NCBI RefSeq assembly: GCF_000297775.1
Contig: NZ_JH815515.1
Coordinates: 173,700-236,021, forward strand
Direction: 5' to 3'
From: Sutterella wadsworthensis 2_1_59BFAA
GTDB taxonomy: Bacteria; Pseudomonadota; Gammaproteobacteria; Burkholderiales; Burkholderiaceae_F
DNA: 62,322 bases
Part shown: positions 17,124 to 25,459 of the stretch, in pieces
How the letters are laid out: each line of letters begins with the position of its first letter
How positions within the stretch are numbered: the stretch's first letter is position 1
Notes under the pieces: model-generated
Databases searched by the model: none
Seen by the model: only the letters and a program-made list of their open reading frames with translations
Told to the model about the DNA's origin: nothing
Translations under genes and position numbers: made by a program

Positions 17124-17267
17124 CTAAGGTACTTCCATGAGCACGAAATCCTTCATCATCAGTCTTCCGATCATCACGACCGCCGTCGGCTGCAGAAGAG
17201 TTTCAGCTTCGGCTGCAACCTTCAGAACGCCGTCATGGGTGGTGGATGGGATCGTGTTCTGATACAT
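17124..17267 (-). CDS. Hypothetical small protein, 47 residues
   Basis: ATG at 17267 on the minus strand has AAGGGAGCTGACC at ideal spacing and opens 47 codons to TAG at 17124. The product starts MYQNTIPSTTHDGVLKV and contains a central AVVMIGRLMMKDFV. I do not recognise it. Codon use is consistent with a real gene. It could be complete or the 5' stump of a longer gene cut during mobile-element insertion nearby. A perfect 10-bp inverted repeat lies 57 bp upstream. Confidence 0.45.
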   Translation of the reverse strand: MYQNTIPSTTHDGVLKVAAEAETLLQPTAVVMIGRLMMKDFVLMEVP

Positions 17268-17323
17268 GGTCAGCTCCCTTTTTGCAAGGGTTGGGTGTCG
17301 CTTTTAGGGTACAGCTTCCCCCT

Positions 17324-17353
17324 GAGGGCGCGCAAACCCAAACGCGCGCCCTC
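17324..17353. other. Perfect GC-rich hairpin without T-tract
   Basis: GAGGGCGCGC (17324-17333) pairs with GCGCGCCCTC (17344-17353) around a 10-base loop. Neither strand has a U-run, so it is a terminator-like relic or an operator. The rest of 17354-17862 is AT-richer, holds no convincing gene, and probably includes the 3' noncoding end of the IS110-family element. Confidence 0.45.
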
Positions 17354-17862
17354 ATTCAATTCCGTGGCGAAGCCACATTCTGAAAACGTAACTCGATGGT
17401 CTGAAGCTCCGGCGTCGCGTGTTGGCGCACGAATAGGCTAAATTCCCCATTCTCCTGCCTGGAAAGCGCTTAGAGAGACGCTCGAGAGCCTACATCGACT
17501 CGCGCACAATTAGCTGTCATCAGTCTTCGATCCCGTCCAAATCTTTAGCGCGGAACGCGCTAGTGACTTCGTTCAGACTTCTACCAGAAGAACCGCTTTC
17601 AACAATAATCGAAGTTGAAGAAAGGGCTTCACTGAAATACATCCGCGGTCAGGAGGCATTCATTCCTAAGCCTCCGCCGACATAGTGAGATTCGGGACAA
17701 TAGAGGTGTTTTATAAAAATGGCGTGATTAATGCCATCAAGGCGATATCACATCAGAACACTCAGCATCACTCTATTGCGTTGAGCACGATTCATCACTA
17801 GTAGTTGCCTTCGTAGTCCTTGGCGGAATATTGCCGATGATCGCTATGCGCGATCCGTACCT

Positions 17863-18927
17863 TTAACGGCTCGGTACGGGTGTGTAATCTACCTTGTCCT
17901 TCATCAGGCGATAAACAATTCTGGCGATCTTGGCTGCAATTGCACAGACAATCACACCTCGTTTCTTGCCGCTGTCTCGCAACTTTCGAACCCAATCGCC
18001 AAAATTCCCTTTCAGCTTATCGGCGTGCATGAGTATTACCTGTCCGCATTGCACCAGATTCGCTCGCAGCCTCTTGGGGCCGCATTTTGTGATGCCGTTT
18101 AGCGTGGTGTTGCCACCGGTGCTGTTCTGCTTTGGAACAAGCCCAATGGAGGCGGCAAACTGCCCGCTGTTTTTGAACCGCCCGATGTCGCCTCCGATGT
18201 GCACCAACATTCCGACTGCCGTCTGAGCACCAACCCCCGGTACGGTCATAATGCGTTGGGCGTCGTCATCCGTCTTGGCGATCTCCTCCATGCGCTTTTT
18301 GGCTTCCTCCTCTTGCTCGAACAGGTTGAGCCACATCTCGCGTCGTCGGAGAAAAGACGACATCACTTCCTCAGGAATCGGTTCCGCATTCTTTTCAAGG
18401 TGAGCCATCATGCGAGACTGGATGAATTTTTTCGACTTGGGTCCGGGACAGCCGAACTCTTCGAGACCGGCATGGATCTGATTCCCCACCTGGATCCGCA
18501 ACTCCTGAATGCTCTTGTACTCGTTCTGAAGGAATTGCAGCGACTGTTGGCGTTGATTCTTCACGAAGACGAATTTGGTGCCGGGGACGTAGAGGAGCCT
18601 GGCAATGTAGTCCGCATCTCGAATGTCGTTCTTTTGACAAACATTGCGCAATGCCTTGACATCAGCCCCTTTGACGAGCCGGGTGTCATGGCCGAGATCG
18701 GCAATGTCACGTGCGCGAACATGGCAACCTTTGCATGACTCCATCAGGACAACTGCAGGCTGTGCGTTTGCAAGCCATTCCATAAGGTGCGGGTAGGCCC
18801 AGTTGGCTTTGGTGAAGCAGATCTTGTTGTCGGCATTGTATGCAACAACGTCGCAATGGTCTTTGGCCAGGTCGATGCCGATCGCAACGGCAATCTTGCG
18901 TTTCTCAAAAACTTGTGTAGTATTCAT
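17863..18927 (-). mobile_element. IS110-family (IS1111-type) transposase
   Basis: A 354-residue RuvC-like recombinase of the DEDD class. VAIGIDLAKDHCDVVAY carries the first catalytic Asp, VLMESCKG the Glu, and QKNDIRDADYIARLL the further acidic pair. The C-terminal Tnp domain has TVPGVGAQTAVGMLVHIG and AASIGLVPKQNSTGGN, with the catalytic Ser region typical of IS110/IS1111. The reading frame is full length with no stop or frameshift. IS110-family enzymes use a bridge RNA made from element-end noncoding DNA to choose target and donor. The element abuts the TnpB gene at its 5' side. Confidence 0.92.
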
Positions 18928-19085
18928 GACGAAGCACTCCTCTTATCGTTTGAGTTTTCACTGGACTCATTGGCACTTAGATGCCGCGGTACTCTCGGCC
19001 AGAAGCGAGATTTAAGAGAGAGTGCTTCTTTTGTTTGCAAGTTGTCAAGTTCTGCATTGATGGTCTCCGGTGTTCGATGCCCCTT
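18928..19085 (-). ncRNA. Structured 5' noncoding end of the IS110-family element (bridge-RNA candidate)
   Basis: Between the transposase start and the TnpB frame lie about 150 noncoding bases with a long inverted repeat: GAAGCACTC at 18931-18939 and GAGTGCTTC at 19020-19028, enclosing smaller pairings. IS110 elements encode their bridge RNA in such end regions (5' side in the IS110 group, 3' side in IS1111). No boundary or target/donor loop could be proven by eye, and the alternative location is 17354-17862. Confidence 0.35.
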
Positions 19086-19108
19086 CTGGAGCTGACCATC
19101 TAATTAAA

Positions 19109-20584
19109 ATGCGCGCCACGGCCGAGTGGCAGACCGCAAGAGCCATGCCGAAGAGCAGTGAAAGAACCAAGGCTTTCCGCGATCTTCGCGTGCGGTTCCG
19201 CTTGAGCGAGTACGACTTTCATGCCGACGTCGCCAAGCACCGCAAGGCTTCGGGACGTTGCCACCTGCTCGGTATCAACGAATCTCAAAAACTTGCTTCG
19301 AGAGCGTGGATCTCGGTGGAACGCCACCTCTACAACGGCGGCTCTCCGAGGTTCATCAGTTCTCGACGCGGACTGCATTCGATCGAAGGGAAGACCAATC
19401 GCACCGGCATCATCTGGAAAGCAGATCAGCAGTGCGTAACCGTCTGCAAGCACGTATACCGTGTTCGCGTTGACAAGTGCGACGACTGGCTCACCCGAGC
19501 TTTGCAGGATCCGACGGATCCCACAAGGCCCAGAAAGGTGAAGTATTGTCGGATCGTGCGTGAAATGCGCAAGGGCAAGGAGCGCTTTCTCCTGCAACTT
19601 GTTGCCGAAGGAACAAGCCCTCTGAAGCACGCCTACGCCGGCAAGGATCTGCGCATGGCCATTGATCCGGGACTCGGGTCGCTCACCTATGCGACTGAAG
19701 ACGGGACAATTGCCAAAGTGCAGATTGCGCCGAGCGCGGACACGGATCACCGTGCCGTGCGCAAGCTTCAGCGTGCGATGGAGCGCAGCCGCCAAGCGAC
19801 GAATCCCGACAACTACGAAACGGTTGAGGTGGTTCGTCACGGCAAGAAGCACAAGTCTCTGAAGGTGAAGTCCGGAAGGCTTCAGTGGCGGTTCTCGAAG
19901 CGCTATGAAAGTCTGCGGGCAGAACTAGCGGAGATTTTTCGTCTTTCGGCCGCAACTCGCAAGCGCGAGCACGGCGAGGTCTGCAACTGGCTTCTCGGCC
20001 ATGCGGGCCACATCATTGTGGAGGACAATAGTTATAAGGCGTTCCAGAGGGGACGGTTCGGCAAGACCATCGGGCGACATGCGCCGGCAGCGTTATACGC
20101 ACAACTGACGAACAAGGCTGAAAGCGCCGGTTTGTTGGTGGAAGTCGTATCGCCAAAGAAGCTCAAGCCCACGCAGCACAATCTGCTGACGGGCCAATTT
20201 GTCAAGCACGAACTTTGGGAGCGCCGCGTACGATTGGGCAACGATGACGACGATCGCTGGATCGACCGCGATGCGGCGGCTTGTCTGAATCTGTTGTACG
20301 CAGATCTTGAAAAACAAACCTACGTCCCGGAACGGATCTGTGAGGCCGTTCTAGCCGGAGTAACAGCCTGGCTTGACGCCGGTGTCGTAGTCATTCAAGC
20401 CCGAGAAGGAATCACCGAGCGCGAGTTCGGGAGGTTCCGACGGCGGGGGATTCCGTCCCTTACCGTACAAGGGTTGCGTCAGCAAGGATTTCGTGGTCGG
20501 AGTGACAGCAAATCGGGGACAACCCCGAGGCGAAAAGCCTCGACTGTATCGAAACCCTCCCACTTCAGTGGCGAGGTTGTTTAG
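19109..20584 (+). mobile_element. IS605-type TnpB RNA-guided nuclease gene, zinc finger missing
   Basis: About 490 residues of TnpB-like protein. The RuvC-like active site is present: AIDPGLGSLTYA (Asp), HIIVEDNSYKAF (Glu) and WIDRDAAACLNLL (Asp). The zinc ribbon expected between the last two motifs (CxxC...CxxC) is absent; that stretch reads KPTQHNLLTGQFVKHELWERR. The canonical N-terminus is not recognisable, and the frame stays open to 19070, so the gene may have been cut by the adjacent IS110 element. There is no TnpA. TAG at 20582-20584 coincides with the element's right boundary, as shown by comparison with the second copy at 61971. Confidence 0.85.
20510..20584 (+). repeat. Right end of the TnpB element with stacked hairpins (guide-RNA scaffold candidate)
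   Basis: CGGGGACAACCCCG, then CGAGGCGAAAAGCCTCG, then CCACTTCAGTGG form consecutive hairpins just before the conserved end GGTTGTTTAG. The same series occurs in the second copy (minus strand, 61971-62045). TnpB guide RNAs consist of the element's 3' end plus flanking DNA. Here the scaffold would lie wholly inside the tnpB coding sequence, and the guide would start at 20585 (ACAAAAGCAAAAAAAGCAGG). Confidence 0.6.
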
Positions 20585-20689
20585 ACAAAAGCAAAAAAAG
20601 CAGGCATGATATTCACATGAGGTCCCTCGCTCAGGGCCTGCCTGTCGGCGGTCCGCAGAAGAGGCGAAGAGGGCACTGGAGGTAAACTT

Positions 20690-21583
20690 ATGAACATTCT
20701 CGTTCCCGTCGACGGCACCGAACACAGCCTGCGCGCCGTTGAATTCCTGACCACCCGCACCGACCTGCTCGGCGCCGCTCCGAAGATCACGATCTTCTTC
20801 TCGCAGCATCCCGTGCCGCAGCGCATGATCACGAGCCTCGAACCGCTCACGATCAAGGACTACTACGCCGAGGAGGCCGAAAGCCTCTTCGCGTCCGTGC
20901 GCGCCCTGCTCGGCGACACGAAGCTCAACATCGAGATGCACTACGCCGTCGGCTCTCCCGCCGAGGAGATCGTGAAGGAAGCCGACCTCGTCGACGCCGA
21001 CCTCATCATCATGGGCATCCGCGGGCATTCCGCCGTGAGCAGCTTCCTCTTCGGCTCCGTCTCGAACGCCGTTCTCGCCCACACCCACCGTCCGATCCTG
21101 ATGCTGCGCGACAAGCTCCCCGAAGGGACCTCGCTTCTTCGCATCGGCATCGCCTGCGACGGCTCCGAATACGGCGAGCGCGCCGTGGACTTCGTGCTCA
21201 AGAACCGCGCGCTCTTCGGCTCCGAAACCCGCTACGAGCTTCTCAACGCGGGCCGCTCCACCCATACGATCGGCCTCTCCTCGATGGCAAGCATGATGTC
21301 GAGTCCGACGGCCGCCGCCGACATGGTCAAGCTTCGCGGCCAGCACTTCGACGCAGTGATGGCCGCCCTCATGCCCAAGTTCGAGGCCGAAGGCATCAAG
21401 CCGCGCCCCGTGCGCCTTGACGGCAACCCCGGCGAAGTGATCGCCGACTACGCCGAAAACACGCCGCTCGACCTGCTCCTCATGGGCTCGCACGGCTACG
21501 GCAACCTGCGCTCCGCGCTCATGGGCTCCACCGCCCAGAAGATCGCGGCCAACAGCTCCGTGCCGCTGCTCATCATCCGATAA
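20690..21583 (+). CDS. Universal stress protein with two UspA domains
   Basis: A 297-residue tandem UspA protein. Domain 1 (1-140) starts MNILVPVDGTEHSLRA and has GIRGHSAVSSFLFGSVSNAV; domain 2 (150-297) starts IGIACDGSEYGERA and has MGSHGYGNLRSALMGSTAQKI. Both GxxG-x9-GS motifs of ATP-binding Usp proteins are present. ATG follows CTGGAGGTAAACTT. The TnpB element ends 105 bp upstream and may have displaced the native promoter. Tandem Usps commonly respond to respiratory or nutrient stress; no regulator site was identified. Confidence 0.92.
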   Translation: MNILVPVDGTEHSLRAVEFLTTRTDLLGAAPKITIFFSQHPVPQRMITSLEPLTIKDYYAEEAESLFASVRALLGDTKLNIEMHYAVGSPAEEIVKEADLVDADLIIMGIRGHSAVSSFLFGSVSNAVLAHTHRPILMLRDKLPEGTSLLRIGIACDGSEYGERAVDFVLKNRALFGSETRYELLNAGRSTHTIGLSSMASMMSSPTAAADMVKLRGQHFDAVMAALMPKFEAEGIKPRPVRLDGNPGEVIADYAENTPLDLLLMGSHGYGNLRSALMGSTAQKIAANSSVPLLIIR

Positions 21584-21604
21584 GCACAATCCGCATGACT
21601 GAAA

Positions 21605-21635
21605 GCGGGCGCCTTCCGATCAGGAAGACGCCCGC
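21605..21635. terminator. Bidirectional terminator-like hairpin between usp and hsp20
   Basis: GCGGGCG-CCTTCC (21605-21617) pairs with GGAAG-ACGCCCGC (21622-21635). The two genes converge on it. T-runs are weak. Confidence 0.7.
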
Positions 21636-21681
21636 GTCTCATTCATGCGTCAATGCATCGACGAAAACCAGAGGAATGACC

Positions 21682-22128
21682 TCATTCGATGGCGATCATC
21701 TTCTTGGCCTTGGCTTCGATCGCCTCCTTCTTCGGGATCGAGATGCTCAGGACGCCGTTTTCGTACTTCGCCTTGACGTCTTCTTCAGTCACGCCCTCGC
21801 CCACGTAGAACGCGCGGCTCAGAGCGCCGGACCAGCGTTCGCGGCGAACGCACTGGCCCTTCTTTTCGGCCTCCTGCGTCTCCTCAACGGCCTTTTCAGC
21901 GCTGATCGTCAGATAGCCGTCCTTGAGCGTGGCGCTGATGTTCTCCTTGCGGAAGCCCGGAAGCTCAACATCAAGCTCCCAGCTCTTTTCGCCTTCGCGC
22001 ACGTCGGTCTTCATCAGACGGCCGGCGCGGTTGCCGAAGAGCTTGTCATGACCGTGACGATCGGTCATGCCGGCGAACGGGAACGTTTCATCGAAAAGGT
22101 CTTCACCAAAAACAGACGGAAGCAGCAT
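21682..22128 (-). CDS. Hsp20-family small heat-shock protein
   Basis: A 148-residue alpha-crystallin-domain holdase. DVELPGFRKENISATLKDGYLTISA opens the domain and ENGVLSISIPKK closes it with a GVL-type motif; a short basic/Ile tail follows. ATG at 22128 has AAGGAAAACAA upstream, better placed than the in-frame ATG at 22143. Convergent with the universal stress protein gene, giving a two-gene stress pair. No CIRCE or sigma-32 site could be assigned with confidence. Confidence 0.93.
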   Translation of the reverse strand: MLLPSVFGEDLFDETFPFAGMTDRHGHDKLFGNRAGRLMKTDVREGEKSWELDVELPGFRKENISATLKDGYLTISAEKAVEETQEAEKKGQCVRRERWSGALSRAFYVGEGVTEEDVKAKYENGVLSISIPKKEAIEAKAKKMIAIE

Positions 22129-22406
22129 TTTGTTTTCCTTCATTGTCTTCTGCCGTCGACCATGGCGGTGTGCATTCGGAGAAGTGCCTGTGCGGCACCC
22201 TTTCGGGCGCCCCGCACCTCTCTCTGAGGACTATATGGAGGCTTCAAGTCTGATTTCAAGCTCGGAAAAAGCGAAACCTTTGCCTAAAGGCAAAAGAAAA
22301 GCGGAGTTCGTGCATCAGGAAGGCTCCCCTCCTCTTCAGACGGCTCAAGGATTGTCGAGAGCCTTCGGATATACTCGAAAAATCCTGAAGCTCCCGGAGA
22401 TGCGTC

Positions 22407-23384
22407 ATGGAAGACGTGAAGGCTCAACTTGCCCTTTTGACACGGGTCGTCACTGACCTTCAGAAAGTCGTGCTCGAACTCAAGGCGGAAATCTCGGCGC
22501 TGCGCAGCCAAAGCAGTTTGCCCAAAGCCGTCGAACCGCTCAAAGCAGTCGAAACCCCGCCCGCAACCGCCACGTCAGGCCTCGAGATTCCTGATGAGCC
22601 GTGGACGGACGCTGAAGCCAAAACACAAGCCCCATGCGGCAGCACCGGAAAACAATTGGTCAAGACGCCGAAGATTGTTGCGGAAACGGATCTCACTTCA
22701 CGAGAGAAGGTCGAGCTGTTCGCAGGTCTATTTGCAGGCAGATCCGATGTCTACGCAACCCGCTGGGCCTCCAGGACCGACGCGCAAAAGTCCGGCTACT
22801 CGCCGAAATGCACCATGCGTTACACCGAAGGCTGCAGCCTGAAGTGCCACCTGTGCCCGCACCGAGCCTACGAAAAGGTGACTGCCGGGACCTACTACTT
22901 CCATCTCAAAGGCGACATCGTGATGGGCGTCTATCCGCTCCTGACGGACAACACCTGCCGATTTGCCGTTCTTGACTTTGATAACAGTGACTGGGAGCGT
23001 GACGGCAAAGCCGTCATCAAGACCGCCAGAAAGCACGGCATTCCACTCGTTCCTGAAATCTCCCGATCCGCCTGCGGCGTGCACCTGTGGCTCTTCCTGT
23101 CCGTACCCATGCAGGCCGCAGTGGTCAGACGGGTTCTTGAAAGACTGATTGCGCTCACAATCGCCGATGAGGGGCTACTCAAGCTCGACTCCTTCGACCG
23201 CATCATTCCCTGTCAGGACGAACTGCCGCGCGGCAACAGCAGCATCGGCAATCTGGTGGCGCTTCCCATGCAGCCTGAAGCCAAGGCGCGCGGTGGTTCA
23301 TCCTTCATTCGAAGGGACGCCCGCCTTTCATTCATGCGTCAAGCCCGCATGCATCTCAGGACTTCGCGAAGACACCGCGCATGA
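22407..23384 (+). pseudogene. Truncated TOTE-type archaeo-eukaryotic primase (AEP) protein
   Basis: A 325-residue frame. Residues 1-40 form a Leu/Val coiled coil (VVTDLQKVVLELKAEISAL). Residues 95-300 match the AEP-TOTE primase domain: SREKVELFAGLFAGRSDVYATRW, a Cys4 cluster (CTMRYTEGCSLKCHLCPHR), GVYPLLTDNTCRFAVLDFDNSDW with the metal-binding DFD pair, the catalytic His in SACGVHLWLF, and FDRIIPCQDELPRGNSSIGNLVALPMQ. The match stops at about base 23315. The superfamily-2 helicase and nuclease regions that normally follow are missing, and the last residues read into the terminator of the converging MFS gene, overlapping its 3' end by 29 bp. Such proteins belong to predicted biological-conflict systems. 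Confidence 0.75.
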
Positions 23385-24588
23385 CGGGACCGACGCGCAG
23401 GAGACAGAAGAGCGCGCCTGCGGCCGCAATGGCACCGCCCGCCCAACCGATGTCGGCGATCGAGGCGTGGGTGCAGACGAGGCCGCCCACGAGGGCGCCC
23501 GAACCGATGCCCACGTTATAGATGCCCGAATAGACGCTCATGGCAACGGCCGTGCCCGACGGAACGGCACGGATGATGGCCGACTGGAAGACCAGGTTGT
23601 AGAGCGTCACCGCAAGCCCCCAGAAGATGCAGAGCAGCACGATCGTGAGTTCGCCGCCGCCCAGAGGCGCCATGAGAAAGAGGCTCGCGACGATGCCGAA
23701 CACTGAGAACTGCAGGAAGCCGATCGGACGGCGGTCAAAGAAGTGCGAGAAGATCCAGCTGCCGAGAATGCCCACGGCGCCGTAGGCGACGAGCACCCAG
23801 GTAATGCGGTCGGGATGCATGCCGGTCACCTGCGCGAGGAAGGGCTCGATGTACGAGTAGACCGTGAAGTTCCCCGTCATGATGAGCGGCGTCAGGATAT
23901 AGATGCCCATGAGAGCGGGCCGGCTCAGAAGTGCTGGCACCTTGTCGAGCGCCACGGCATTGCGGCTGTGCACGCTCGGGAAAAAGCGCCAGAGGCAGAC
24001 GAGCGCAATCGCCGCGACAAGCCCGATGGCGAGGAAGGTCATGCGCCAGCCCAGATAGAGGCCGAGCACGCGTCCGAGCGGCAGGCCCGCGATCATGGCG
24101 ATGGACGAACCCGCGACCACAAGGCCGAGCGCGGCGGAGGTCTTGTGCTTCGGTGCAACCTCGACGGCAAGCGGGCTCACGACGGACCAGAAAATCGCGT
24201 GCGAGCAGGCGACGCCAAGGCGCGACGCGAGGAGAATCCAGTAGTTGGATGCGACGACCGAGAGCACGTGGCTCGCGACGAAGAGCGCAAGCACCGACAT
24301 CATGAGGCGACGACACTCCATCTTCGAGGCGAGCAGCATCAGCGGCAGCGACATGAGCGCGACGACCCAGGCGTAGGTCGTCACGAGCCAACCCATCTCG
24401 GCCTCGGTGCGGCCGAAGTCACGGCCGATGTCGGTGAGAAGCCCGATCGGAATGAATTCGGAGGTGTTGAAGACGAAGGTGCAGAGCGTGAGCGTCAATA
24501 CGGGAAGCCAACGCATGAAGATGGTCTTTTCGCCGGTGTCGGTCATGATGATGTGCGCTTTGATTTTGTCCGGGACTGTCGTTTTCAT
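23356..24588 (-). CDS. MFS efflux transporter, DHA1 / SotB-like
   Basis: A 410-residue inner-membrane protein with 12 predicted helices. TFVFNTSEFIPIGLLTDIG is the TM1 motif of sugar-efflux and drug-exporter DHA1 proteins (SotB/YdeA), followed by LLASKMECRRLM and the TM4 segment ASRLGVACSHAIFWSVVSPLA. Length is normal. In-frame ATGs occur at 24588 and 24546; neither has a strong ribosome site, so the start is uncertain. Stand-alone gene; sugars, arabinose-type compounds or drugs are possible substrates. Confidence 0.85.
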   Translation of the reverse strand: MKTTVPDKIKAHIIMTDTGEKTIFMRWLPVLTLTLCTFVFNTSEFIPIGLLTDIGRDFGRTEAEMGWLVTTYAWVVALMSLPLMLLASKMECRRLMMSVLALFVASHVLSVVASNYWILLASRLGVACSHAIFWSVVSPLAVEVAPKHKTSAALGLVVAGSSIAMIAGLPLGRVLGLYLGWRMTFLAIGLVAAIALVCLWRFFPSVHSRNAVALDKVPALLSRPALMGIYILTPLIMTGNFTVYSYIEPFLAQVTGMHPDRITWVLVAYGAVGILGSWIFSHFFDRRPIGFLQFSVFGIVASLFLMAPLGGGELTIVLLCIFWGLAVTLYNLVFQSAIIRAVPSGTAVAMSVYSGIYNVGIGSGALVGGLVCTHASIADIGWAGGAIAAAGALFCLLRVGPVMRGVFAKS

Positions 24589-24721
24589 CCGCAGGCGGGA
24601 CCTGCGTTTTTTTGGCGGATGAGAATCTTAGCGCAGCCGTCCGGCGAAGGCAGCGGCCTGAAGCGGCGTCAATGACGCACATCAAGCCGCTGCGGGAGAC
24701 TTGCTCTGTGTGAGGAACGAA

Positions 24722-24750
24722 CGGGGCGGGCGGCCTTGCGCCCCGCCCCG
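24722..24750 (-). terminator. GC-rich hairpin downstream of the TetR gene
   Basis: CGGGGCGGG (24722-24730) pairs with CCCGCCCCG (24742-24750) around GGCC-rich loop bases. The T-run is poor, but the position fits the end of the efflux operon. Confidence 0.5.
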
Positions 24751-24772
24751 AATGAAGCTTGAGGGCCGCTCG

Positions 24773-25414
24773 TCAGGCGTCTTCGTCGGGCAGGCGAACG
24801 TCGGGGACGTGCTCCTCGCGTGCGTTCTTCGAGAGGATGAAGTCGAAGTAGTCGCTGATGTACTCGCGGGGCGAGCCGATGAGCTCGTTGCCCACGAGCA
24901 CGTGGATTAAGATCGACTGGATGAGCGGCGCGACGAGGACGACGGGACGGTTGCGCACGAAGTCGGGGACGTCCTCCTTCTCGAGCATGCGGGCAAGAAG
25001 GCCGTCATTTCTGAAGACAGGCACGAAGAGCCTCGCGTAAAGGTCGTGCATGATCTCGGGCGAGCGCAGGCCCTCGGCCCAGACGAGTCGGAAAACGCGC
25101 AGGTTGCGCTTTGAGCGCGGCGTGCCGTCGGTGAGCGGCGCGACGACCTTCATGAGCCTATCCTTGAGGGGAAGGCCCTCGTTTTCGGAGCTCGTCACGT
25201 TTTCGAGGTTGCGGTGCATGACGCCCGCGATGCCTTCGGCAAGCGCGTGCAGGAGTTCCTCCTTGCCCTTGAAGTAGTTGTAGATCGTCCCCTTGGCGAC
25301 GCCCGCGCTGCGGGCGATGTCTTCCATTCGGGTGGCGGCAAAGCCCCTTTCCTCGAAGCAGTCGAGGGCCGCCGAAAGGATGCGGCGGCGCTTGTCTTCA
25401 GTCTTGACGGCCAT
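24773..25414 (-). CDS. TetR-family regulator of the efflux operon
   Basis: A 213-residue one-component repressor. The N-terminal helix-turn-helix is typical: FEERGFAATRMEDIARSAGVAKGTIYNYFKGKEELL. The C-terminal ligand domain is variable and ends with an acidic tail. It is the last gene of the YbhGFSR-like operon, 45 bp after the last permease. In E. coli the homologous operon is controlled by the TetR protein CecR (YbiH), which supports an autoregulatory role here. The inverted repeat at 30663-30677 is a candidate operator. Confidence 0.88.
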   Translation of the reverse strand: MAVKTEDKRRRILSAALDCFEERGFAATRMEDIARSAGVAKGTIYNYFKGKEELLHALAEGIAGVMHRNLENVTSSENEGLPLKDRLMKVVAPLTDGTPRSKRNLRVFRLVWAEGLRSPEIMHDLYARLFVPVFRNDGLLARMLEKEDVPDFVRNRPVVLVAPLIQSILIHVLVGNELIGSPREYISDYFDFILSKNAREEHVPDVRLPDEDA

Positions 25415-25459
25415 GTCCGGTTGACTCCCTTTTCAAAAGTTTCTTGTCTTCGGCGCAGA

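Noticed and set aside
17121-17441. Plus-strand 106-codon ORF
   Set aside because: No ribosome site and it reads through a perfect hairpin; the minus-strand 47-codon ORF is better supported.
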